Assembly: GCA_029448655.1 (NCBI GenBank)
Contig: JACCLO010000010.1
Coordinates: 2,728,001 to 2,792,000 of the forward strand
Direction: 5' to 3'
Origin: Wolfiporia cocos
Taxonomy: Eukaryota > Basidiomycota > Agaricomycetes > Polyporales > Phaeolaceae
DNA: 64,000 nucleotides
A program made the translations under genes and the position numbers. Of the stretch, positions 12,629-23,443 are shown in pieces. The notes beneath the pieces were generated by a model, which saw only the letters and a program-made list of their open reading frames with translations, ran no database searches and was not told where the DNA came from. How positions within the stretch are numbered: the stretch's first letter is position 1; each line of letters starts with the position of its first letter.

Positions 12629-14837
12629 TCAAACGTCGTATGCGGCCTTGGCCTGGATGATGGCGTCTATTCGCCCAGTTCGAGGTTGTAACACACATGG
12701 GAATGGGTGTGCATGGCTATCATCCTTTCTCAGATGATGAGAAGACACCACAGGAGATTGCTTGTACACACCTTACGATGCCAGAAATGAAGGTTACCTC
12801 TGGGGTGATCTCCTCGCCCGCTGAGTCTGTCGCCTTGCGGATATCCATGGTTGCCATAATACTTGAGATCGCGAGCCACACGCTTGCATCGGCAAATTGA
12901 CGCCCTGGGCAAATTCTACATACGTACTAGTGAATCAGCCAACCGACCGACTCAAAAGAAATGACCCCACCGCCGGCCAAAGCCAAAGACATAGCCGCGC
13001 GGGTCGGCAAAGTCCATAAGGTTTGGGTTCATATCAAGAAAGCGCTCAGGGCGGAATTGTGCGGGTTCTGGATAGATCTCTGCATTCATACTCATCGACC
13101 TGCGAAGCGGTGTCAGATTGGTACCTTGACGAGGCGTCGTCTATGATACAGCAACCTACCAGATATTCGGAATGATCATGGCACCTTTCGGAACTTCGTA
13201 GCCCAAGTACTCGTCATTTTCAGTGACACGATGGGGAATTCCTAACCAAGAGTATAAGCCGTCCGATTCTGCGGACATTACACTTATACAGACCCAGAGG
13301 AAGAGGGCAAATCCATCTGCCACAAAAGGCGTCAACAACATTCCATATTTGAGCAGATTGATGTACAAACCGATAGACCTCCTTTACAACGCACTCGACA
13401 TATGGAAGTTTCTCCCTATCGGGGAAATCGGGAAGTCGCTCAGCTCCAACGACTTGATCGATCTCCTCTTGTGCTTTCTTCAATACTTCTGGATGCAATA
13501 CCATAGCCAAGAAGAATGTAGTCATGACAGAGTTGGTCTGCAATGTGTCATCAGCTTCCCATCATATAGCCTAAGCTTATAAGCTACAGTGTCAGTGCCA
13601 GCTAACGAGAATATATAAGAGAGTCAATGTGGAGTAAGTGCACTTGAGCTACGCACGTCCGTACAATGCACCTCCTGCGCCCTTGATATCCAGCTCATCC
13701 TCCGGAAGCGTACCAGCCATTGTAGATGCCTCCAGCAGTGAGGACACGACGGAGGGCTTTGCTCTACCAAGTGCCTGATGTAACGGTAGTAAGTCTTGGG
13801 GAAATTTTAGATGAACGGCTTACCATAAGTCGCTTAACCATTTCGAAAGGCTTGTTGTTTGCCTCTTGTACAAGGCGCCTGACATGGAGAGCCTGACGCT
13901 TGTACTGGGCACCCGGCATCCACGATGGCACGTATTTTACTGCAATTTTGATGTTGAATTGTGCGCACTCCAAAGCGAGAGATGCTCACAGATTGGAAAG
14001 AAGTCTACCGGTGTCGCACCAGTTGTACCGCTTTCCACAGTACCTTTCATGGCTTGCTCAATCACAACTACGTATTCGTCGTTGTCAGAAGTAACCGTAT
14101 GGCCATAGACGGTCTCCATAATTAATGCAGCAGAATATCTGAAATATCGATGCAGTTAGATATGTTGATGCGTTGATCTGACTCATTCTCACCGTTTCAA
14201 GTGTTGCAGAAATGACTCTGGTTTGGACAACAGCAATGATAGGAGCACACAGACTTCCCTCCGCTGAACGACTTGCTAAGCCAGGAGAGATGCCTTGTCG
14301 TTGAAGGATCCCTGAATCCACTTCCGATGCTTGCGCCACAGATCGCCGTAATCCAACACAACCATCAATCTGTCCCAATCCAACCTAGATAGAATAGTCT
14401 CAACTAGTGCGAGTCAATATTGCGAGTGCTTACATACATTTCCTTCAACATAACTGAGCGTGGGCGTCCTGAGTATTTCGCACTTCTCTTATCCATCAGG
14501 TCGCGCGCTGCTTGAAGTGTACCCAAAATGATAGTAGGGGTCCGAAACAGACGGGCGTAGACGACATCGCCTATGCACTCGCGGTAAGGTCTGTGGACAG
14601 TTGAAATGATCAAGACGTACCGTATTGCCGGCTCCATTGCGCGAAAACTCTTTCTTGGTATTTCAGCGGTACTTGAAGGATATTGCCAATCAAAGGCAGC
14701 TGCCTAGGGCCTGGAGGCAATCTAGAACGGCTCTGTCTGTACGCTATATCGGCATAAGAGATCAGGATATACAGAAGAGCAGCGGCAAATGCTGCTTGAG
14801 CAGTCAACCACATTGTCAACCACATTGAAGCAAGCAT
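12629..14837 (-). CDS. Cytochrome P450 monooxygenase (array copy 3)
   Basis: Third array member. The start at 14837 ([20 protein letters not shown]) gives a membrane anchor; an ATG four codons in (MWLTMW) is an alternative. Then come [28 protein letters not shown], the C-helix [43 protein letters not shown], the I-helix [38 protein letters not shown] (ExxR), YVFGFGRR and [18 protein letters not shown]. The C-terminal exon ends [14 protein letters not shown] with a TGA at 12629-12631. The first I-helix residue is Pro where copies 1 and 2 have Ala; copy 4 shares the Pro. The 14-nt exon is at 13588-13601. The gene appears intact. Confidence 0.87.
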
Positions 14838-16515
14838 ATGTGAGCCCCTCTACAGGCAGCTCAGAATCTGGAGGTACATATATATGCACGTCCACCTGAC
14901 GGAAAAGTTCGTAAATGGACATTGCACAGAAGACGTTACGATAGTCGTTCTTGAGCTTGTAGCGCAGAGGCGACAACCGACGTCTGCATCCAGTCAATGC
15001 ATTGTCAGCCGTGTGCATGATCATGTGGACAATTGCGAGCCACGAATGCGACACGGAAGTTGTAAATAAAATCATTCTCACACATCTCCTGACGCAATGC
15101 TCCTGACCACGGCCGCGGCAGCCGCACCATTGGTACGTTACTTCGATATAACCGAATACTGTATGCTGCATGAACAACACATAGATGGAACTATCTATCA
15201 GGGACTAGAAGCAGGATGCGCATGGGACATGGGAACCTGACACCATCCGAAGATAAACTTACCACATCGATTGACATGGACCAGGGAACGCACCCAATTT
15301 GACAAGGCGAGCCGTCGGGATTACTCGTCGAGCAGCCGGGAAAATGTTCATAGCGAGATCGAGATATGTAGAAAGCAGTACCAATATGGGTGACCCGCAT
15401 ACGACAATAGACAGTTTTCGCAACCCCCTTAGCGCCGAGGATATCTGGTCGCCCCACACCCGCCGCAGGTTCTCAAGCCGACATGCCGAAAAACCAAGTG
15501 GTGCAAAGCACCACGTTGCGCCACCGTTATCAGCCGCTATTAACCACTATCGGCCCGCTCGCTGCGACCACAGCTTGAGCAAGCGAAAGATGTGTTGCAG
15601 AGTGTCTGCTAAGAGTCGAGCAGGAGCATATGTAGTACATACTTAGATCACATTTCGCTGTTTCCGGACCGTGGGTATGCCGTCGGTTCTTGAAAACACC
15701 CCACCGCGCTCCACAATACCCCACTGATGGCGAGCCCCACAGCCTTGCCTAATGACCCGACTTCTTCTAGGATGGAGCAATCCTTATGGGAACGAGATGG
15801 GCACCATCAATACCTCACAGCACGGACGAGGCCTATATGGCCCGATAGATTCAACAGTATGCTCCACCAACTCCTCACTAAGTAATCTCAGATATTTGGT
15901 ACCGTGATCACAATTACCATTAGCGAATTACTCCTAATGCGCAGGTACAGTGTTAACGATGCTTATCAATGCGGGGAGCTGTGCGACAGTGATTTACCAC
16001 TTATTCATATCAACCTGAGTGGGATAGAAGAGGACGTAGCATTATTTGTGTTTTGAATTCAGGATGTGTTACGACAGTCAATGTCACTTAGCAAAAGTAC
16101 GTTTCTATCCTCCGAGTCCATTCTCACGACCGTAGTCTGCGCTGAGTTATAAACGGAGTGGAACGAGCGTGCGCTGTGTACTCGTTGAAGATGACCGGCA
16201 ATTGTAGATCTCAGCAGCTTGTTCTATCCCATTTAAATGTTTACCAAGTTTCAGCATCGAGAGTTGGGTCCCAACTTGAGACAAATGCAAATACGGGTTG
16301 TGTGCGGGACCAATAGTTTTTCCTTTTGCCCGGCAATTGCCGCGACAATACAGCCCTCTTCCGGCGAGCGCATTAATATTATATTGACAGACTCTTGTGA
16401 TTTCAGTTATCAAACGTCGTTAAATGTACAAGCTTCAACGGAAAAAAGTCGGTAATCCTCAAATCCGAACTCACGCCATCAATTCCTTACCAGTACGAGA
16501 GATCGTATCACATTA
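14838..16515. other. 1.7-kb spacer between P450 copies 3 and 4
   Basis: No gene with recognisable family or codon pattern was found. ORFs up to 152 codons (14722-15180, minus) overlap the first exon of copy 3 and look like chance. It probably holds the promoter of copy 3 and the 3'UTR of copy 4. Confidence 0.4.
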
Positions 16516-18766
16516 TCAAAGGGCGTCCATTACAACCTGTGCTTGAGATATCACGCCCTCCGCCTTCATCGAGCGAGGTGTGATTGTACACGGGAACGGA
16601 CGAACATGACTGTCATGATATAGACATAAGCTAAGAATCTGATGAGGATCTGAGCGAGCGGAAGACGCACACAATGAATCCAGATGGGTAGATGACATCC
16701 GGAGTTATATCCTTTCCTGTGGAGTCTTTTTTCTTGCTGATGTCCATCGTCGCGATGATGTTTATCGTCGCGATGATGTTTGCAATAGCTAGCCACACGC
16801 TTGCGTCTGCAAACTGACGGCCTGGGCAGATCCTGTTTTGTGCACATTAACATCCAGAACATAGTCACATGCGGTTTTATTACACCGATCTCACCTTCTT
16901 CCAAATCCAAATACATAGTCAAATGGATCTGCATGTTCAGCAGCTTGAGGGTTCATCTCCATGAAGCGCTCGGGTCGGAAAATGTGTGGATTAGGATACA
17001 TCTCTTCGTTATGACTCATACGCCTGCATACGGGGGACGGATTGACAAAGATGGAGAATATCCTTGTTGCGGTACTGACCAGATGTTAGGCATTATCGTG
17101 GTTCCTTTCGGAATCTTGTATCCCATATACTCGTCTTCCTCCGTGAGGAGATGGGGGATTCCTATACATCCTGTCAATAGGACAATATGCGTTCTACTCG
17201 GATGTAAGCTACCAAGTGGAACAGGAGGGATCCATCTATGATCGCATTTTAGTTGTGAGATGGGATCAGGCGAAAAAAAATGAAAACGACATGATACCTG
17301 TATGTCTCCTCAACAATACACCCGATGTACGGCAGGCTGTCTCTGTCTGAAAAATCAGGGAGACGATCAGGACCCACAGCTCTGTCAATCTCTTCCTGTG
17401 CTTTTTGGAGAATCTCCGGGTAAAGCGTCATAGCCAAGAAAAAGGTAGCCATAACGGAATTCGTCTGTTCAGTTCGTTGTATCAGCTCGTCACAGGGAGA
17501 ACTGAATTCGGATACCGTATCTGTCCCAGCTAGAATATAAGATACGTTCAGCGAAAACGTGATTTTGATGCGTCAATCGTCAGACGTACGGCCATAAAAA
17601 GCACCTCCAGAGAATATGATGTCGGTCTCATCCTCTTCCAGTGTTCCTTTTCTGATGAATTCTTCTAGGAGTGATGTTACGACAGACGGCTTAGCAGATC
17701 CGGATGCCTTCGAACGATATCATCACTTAAGTGCTAGTATTGTCGGACGATAACATACCAACAGAGCTTTCACCATATAGTACGGGCGTTTCATGGCCCC
17801 GCGAACGATGGGTCTAGCCATCTGAGCCTTGCGTTTGAAATCGGCACCTGGCATCCATATCGGAAGGTATTTCACTAAATAAACCATGATTACTCAGCAA
17901 TCGCAAATCAGACAGAATCCATAGCTTACATATAGGAATGAAATCAACTGTGCTTGCAGCCACGCTCTCTCCTTGAGTAGTCAATTTCATTGACATGTTC
18001 ATAATATGAACGTATTCGTCTTCTGAAGACGTTACTGTGTGTCCATATGCCCCGTCTCCAGGATCAATGCGGAGGAATATCTGATATTTTTGTTCATAAA
18101 CAGTTATCATGAACAAGGAAGCATCGTACCTTCCAAGATGTTCTCTGTACGCATCGGGATTGGACTTCATGGAGTTCAAGAGTACAGCTACCTCCCTGCG
18201 CTGAACTGACTGCCAAGCCTGCAAAGAAGCTTTATCGTTCAAAGCGCCATAAACCCATCTGCGGTGCTTCTTCCACAAATCGCCATAGTCGAGAAAGACA
18301 ATGAATGGCTCCCAACCTAGCCTGAAGTGTTCCTCAGGATCTCTGTTGTCATCAACATACTAAACTTATTTCGTACAGATCTCTCTGCATCACAGAATAT
18401 GGCCGCCCAGAGTACTTATAACTTCTCTTTTCCAGTAGTTCATGAGCCGATTTCAGTGAGTTCAGTATCAGGGTGTGCGTGGCAAAACATCTGGCGTAAA
18501 TCACGTCTCCTATGTCTCATATTAGAAAACAGGCATGGTTTGGAGCATCGACAAATCATATCATCGTATATTTTGCTCCACTCAGCAAACCTTTGCTCTA
18601 GGTATTCTGTCGGTAGCTGATGAACATTACCCAATAGAGGAATTGGTCTCGGCCCGGGAGGTAGTTTTCCGTTAGTACGAGTCCACAGCAAGTGAGTGCA
18701 AACATAGTGTACCGCAAAGAGGACAATGATGCAGGGCAGTGCCTGAGCAGTAAGCCACTCTATCAT
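16516..18766 (-). CDS. Cytochrome P450 monooxygenase (array copy 4)
   Basis: Fourth array member. It starts at 18766 with an anchor (MIEWLTAQALPCIIVLFAVH), then [19 protein letters not shown], the C-helix WKKHRRW, AYGHTVTSSEDEYVHIMN, the I-helix PGTDT (14-nt exon 17516-17529), FFLAMTLYPEILQKAQEEID, LPYIGCIVEETYR (ExxR), DYVFGFGRR and [18 protein letters not shown]. The helix after the haem cysteine carries a perfect in-frame 18-bp tandem duplication (16746-16781) that adds six residues, giving NIIATINIIATMDI where siblings have one copy. The last exon ends EGVISQAQVVMDAL with the stop at 16516-16518. Otherwise all key motifs are present. The duplication sits in the L-helix region next to the haem and could affect folding. 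Confidence 0.86.
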
Positions 18767-20130
18767 CGTTGTTCACATCCACGAGGCGAAACCCTGCTTG
18801 TTGGTGCAGCTTATAAGATAGCGACAGCCCAACAATGACATCATCAAGCCGGTTGTTGAGCGCTTGAGCCAGCGCCACCATACCCCCTGCATTTTGCTGT
18901 AAATGAGTACTCGATCAGAAGCAGACTGCTTCGTTATTCAGTATATCACATGGTAGGCTTTCCCTGTACTATGCGAGGCTGCTGGAGGGGCTTTACGGCA
19001 ACATGGCTTGATTACTGTTCCGTGATAGAGCTAGTGACCTTCGATCAATTATTATGCACTACTGACCGCGGCAATGACCATCAGCTTGGAAATTGGAAGG
19101 CACGCCCGTGCTACCACTCACATACTAGCGGCTGTATACCATTTTTCTGTTGTTAAGAACTTCTTATATTTGGAGATCAACGTCCGCAGACTTCGGGTTT
19201 CAAGCAGACATTTATTTGAAGCCAACAAAGGGTAGCGTAGGATCCGATTTTCTTGTTGAGATTAATGTGTCTGCAGTAATTGGCTGTGTTTATCCGTATT
19301 TTAAGTACGCATAATCTCGGCACATGAGGTATTTCTCTTCGATCACAGGTACGTCAGTGACTCGGAAGTCGCTCGGGATGCCATACATACATTCAGATGC
19401 ACGAGGTATACTTGTTTTTGACAGTTTCTATGTTTGTATCTATACGTGGAGTGTTGATATCAAGAGATGATCCTCTGTCAGATATTTGCGAAGCTCTTGA
19501 CATAGTTTCGCAAGCTGGTGGGGCCCGCCGTTGGCCGCGCACGGTGGGGCAGACGATCGGCCGGGAATCTTCCATGGTTGGTCCGTTGCGGAAACTCTTT
19601 CTCATACATGAAGACCATCCCTTCCTGTCAAATCATGCTTGGCGGAAGGCTCGGAAACTGTTGACCTCATGGTCATCACTTCTCCTTTTCAAGACAAGAA
19701 GAGAACTAAGACTGAAATTGAAGGCCTGGGCGGCGGACGCAGGCTCCTAATGTCACACGCTGTCAATGATAACGCATGATAGCACCTATCGATCAGACAG
19801 GCACTCGTAACAAACATCTTGCTGTCAGTGAGAAACGAACCATTGGTTCTTTGTTCCTTGACTTGAACATTGAGGTGTAGAGACATGATCTCTTTTTTCT
19901 ACATCCCTATTCATGCCAGATCCGATTCCGTTACGTTTGCATACACGATACTACCATATTGCGATTTAAAGCTGGTGGGCTGATATGTTATCTGCATATA
20001 GTGTTATTGGAATCAGGGTAGTGGCTTCGTGCTGATATAGCTTCCAATCACATGATGGACGTTTGTGTAGTGAGACAATAATAAACTCTAATTATAAGCT
20101 ATCTCTAGATCTGTCGCTTGTACGCCTATT
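18767..20130. other. Spacer upstream of P450 copy 4
   Basis: No firm gene. A 117-codon plus-strand frame (19397-19750) and an overlapping minus frame have no recognised features. The rest is AT-leaning DNA without evident structure. Confidence 0.35.
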
Positions 20131-20395
20131 ACCGGGGGCATTATCTAATGACTTTGTCGGAAACATGCTGGTATCATTTGAATAAGTGATCAAATGCGAA
20201 CATAATGCATTGATCGCTTATATAATATCTTCATTGGATAATGCCCCCGGTGTCTGGATCTTTACGCAGCCCATGGCTAGCTGAGGTCCTGTGTTTCTTA
20301 CGATGTTATCAACCAATGCATTATGTTTGCATTTGATCACTTATTTAAATGATAGCAACATGTTTCCGACAAAGCCATTAGATAATGCCCCCGGT
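20131..20395. mobile_element. 265-bp MITE-like element with about 83-bp terminal inverted repeats
   Basis: The left end begins ACCGGGGGCATTATCTAATG and runs to about 20213. The right end (about 20314-20395) is its inverted copy with few mismatches, ending in CCCCCGGT. A third, partial copy of the terminus (ATTGGATAATGCCCCCGGTG) sits inside at about 20233-20253. There is no coding capacity. No clear target duplication was seen. It lies just beyond the 3' side of the P450 relic. Confidence 0.7.
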
Positions 20396-20834
20396 GTATG
20401 CTGTACACACGTTGGTCAGACATAACGCCACAGTGCCTGATACGTGAAATGATGATATCGATGTCATCAGGAGGCATGTAGATCACGCTTAGAAGCTGCA
20501 CATATGGCCAAGTGTATGCGTTTGACGGGATAGGGACTGCTATACATCCTGCATCCAAGTACAGCCACGGTATACTGGCAATCTTTCCGTACAAATACAT
20601 AACATCTTCTTCATTCAGGAGCAGAATTCATCGCAACGTGGGCTTGGTGGATGGTGTTCGCTAATGGGGCGTGATAATACATATAGTGAGTATACGTGAG
20701 TAATGGACACGAACACTTAGTGTCAAGAAAGACGTACTATACTCGAGACTCGCACTAGTTTACTGGTCGATCATGCGACTTCAGGCGTATTGCTATTCCA
20801 TAGATACCATATATCTCATTCTTCCTGCTGATAT

Positions 20835-21790
20835 CCATGGCTGTAGAGTTCGCTGACATTTGCAAGCCACATACTAGCATCTGCAAATGCACGGATAGGG
20901 CATATCCTGTGTGAGGTATGATGATACATCACGCACGATCAATTGGACAATAGACTTGCTGCTAGCGCCTAGCACTCAGCAGCCATGCTGGAGTATATTT
21001 CACTGCCAAGCACGATATCACCGTTATTACAATATGTGGTACGTGATATACCTCGCACCTACAAATGAAGTCAAACAAAGTGGTAGCTAAGCTTTTACCC
21101 TTCGCGCTAGTCGCCATAGCTTCTTTCATATTGTGAACACATTGGTGATGGCATGAGGCCACCGTGTCACCGTATACAGTCTCCATTAACAACATTGATG
21201 AATAGCTATGAATGGATGTCATGACTGACAGTAAAGGCAGAAGCTATATCTCCATACCGCTTGATATGCATGTCATGAGCATCAAGAATTACTAGGAGGG
21301 AGGAGGGAAAAGTAGCGCTACCGCCTCCCTTTTTTTAAACTTGCTTCCAGGAATTCAATAAGCCTAGCTTGTCCGCCAAAAGAGCTGTGATTTCCGGTGT
21401 TTACGCCACTGTTCTCGATGAGGCTTTGCCCTCTCCTCGAAAGTTATGACTCTGGGATCGAGGACCTGCGAATGAGCGCATCAGTATGTACAAGTCTTCT
21501 CAGTAACGGAACACGGTCTGCCTGAGTGCTTTGTGATCATTAATCAAGTAGATCGTGCGCCGAAGGCAGTGCGTTGAGAATTAGAGCAAGTACTGTTACA
21601 AATGTGGCAAAATCATTCTGAGGCGGAACGAGTCAGAACGTCTTCGATGAGCTCTGCTGTCATAGCACCATATGTTCTACTATATGACGCATACGTTCTT
21701 TGCTGGTAACCCGATAGTATGTGATGAGAATTCCCTAGTAGCGTCACCGGTATAGGACCAAGGGAGAGCCGATTATAACCGCAGCAGATG
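20835..21790 (-). pseudogene. Cytochrome P450 relic with internal deletion (array copy 5)
   Basis: Fragments of the same P450 family occur in order. LSLGPIPVTLLGN (about 21730-21780) is a decayed proline hinge. EQWRKHRK (about 21390) is the C-helix. MLLMETVYGDTVAS (about 21180) and LAVKYTPAWLLSA (about 20985) come from the region before the I-helix. These are followed almost directly by ICPIRAFADASMWLANV (about 20850-20905), the haem loop. The stretch from the F-G region through the I-helix and ExxR is missing, the invariant Gly after the haem Cys-Pro is Ile, and frames are broken. It is a non-functional deleted duplicate. Confidence 0.8.
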
Positions 21791-23443
21791 AACGTGATAT
21801 GGTTCTAGTTGCACTACACAACTACACAAAGTTGCTAGTGCCGAAGATATTGACTCAAGTGAATGGTGGCATTCTAGGCAATAAATCAGCGAGTGAGCCT
21901 GATTGCTGGCTCAATGTGAATTTACGATACCCCTGGGCCCTGAATATACGACTTCTCGCGTTCAATTTTCGCCCTTCTCCACGAAACAAACAATCAGCCC
22001 TACGTCACACTTATAACTACGTGCCTGAACTATAATGGTACCTCAGGCCTCACATGTCATTAATTACAAGTGTCAGCACATCACGCAAACTAATGAATAC
22101 GTACTGTTGGTCACCACTTTCCCCGCACATTGTGGCTTTCGTCCTATCCGTGTCTGATTGTTGCTGCCTCGATTGCTGTGCACGCTCTGGCCAGCTCTGC
22201 GAGCGCGACCAATGTCGCCGATGTGGGTGTTGAAGCGTTGAGACCAGAGTTGCGAATCCGCCCCACTGTCTACTCATTTTCTTGCGCATCCGATCCGGTA
22301 CACTGCCTTAATTCCCTTTGACATCGATGTTCAATGACATTAAAGTACTAACTGCACACGTCGAACGTACACGTACATCACGTTCAACGTTTCGCATATA
22401 TGACGACACTCTTTGGACAACATACCTTCCGACCTTCAGACAGGCAGCCTTATCTCGGTCATGCCATCACACACGCACAGCGCGGAATCTGGATACGTTG
22501 GATCATAATGCGTACGTTACTGCCGTCTGTTCGAATGCGCACGCATTACCGCGCCATGTCGACGCTGTGAGACCTAGCTGTTCAAAACTATAACTGGTTC
22601 CATCCTTGCTACGCGTTGGACCGGTAGCATAATGCGTTCTACTGTGCGTGTGCAACCAGCCGTCGAACAGAGGCCCCATCTGCACGCTTGGTTCACGGGA
22701 AACTTGCTGTGTCCTGCCCTCGACATCGAGAAGTGGAGTGTCTTTGTTCACCCTCATTCTGGCTCGTGGCACAGTCGAAGGAACGGGCGAAGAAGTCGTG
22801 TAAGCCCGGTGAGCTGCATAAGCGGAGCTGGCTGTATGCGCCCAGGCGATGTGGGGTAGTGCGGCGCATTAGAGGATGCAGCGGAACGAAGACGCTGAAC
22901 GCGCGGCAATTTAGCGTCATTGATATCATAGCGGAAGTTCAGAGTGGCAACCGCCACACACGCATGAGCCACAGGCTAAATCGGAAGCAAACAGTCCACA
23001 ACAAAGGCCACGCCTCGGGCTCATTCGTCCCCCATGAATTCGTGTTTGTCGCCTCGTCTGTGTTCCTTCAATTACTCTCATGCCCATCACAGTGCTCGGC
23101 AAACGACAACTACGATTGCTCGGTATGTTGAACGCTGCGTATAGAAAGCAGTACACACATCGTAACCGAATGCAAACCAAGACCAACGAGATACGTAAAC
23201 GCGATCGCAAGCGAAGCGCGGTGGAGGCCACAAGCAGGTAACAATGCAGACGAAACTGGATTACAAGAGAAAAGGTGGGTGCTATATGCACACCTAGCGC
23301 TGCACCACTGCGCTGGAGGGTGTACTTGTGAACTATTGCAGGAGATCGTATTCAAACGAGGGGTAAGCCCCGTTAGTGCATGCCTCCTACTTCGCCTGCA
23401 ACAATTTGTCGCAGGCGGGTGCGGATGCTTCATAATGGGTGGT
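21791..23443. other. Spacer, no firm gene
   Basis: Several ORFs of 60-147 codons on both strands overlap one another and match nothing recognisable. The region contains the left copy of a dispersed direct repeat (22232-22312). Confidence 0.35.
22232..22312 (+). repeat. Dispersed direct repeat, left copy
   Basis: About 80 bp running from GCGTTGAGACCAGAGTTGCG to CCGGTACACTGCCT. It aligns with 25850-25925 in the same orientation, with moderate divergence. The pair flanks the 23444-25486 gene. Confidence 0.55.

Noticed and set aside
19397..19750. 117-codon plus ORF as a gene
   Set aside because: No recognisable features and an overlapping minus frame of similar quality; kept only as a note in the spacer entry.
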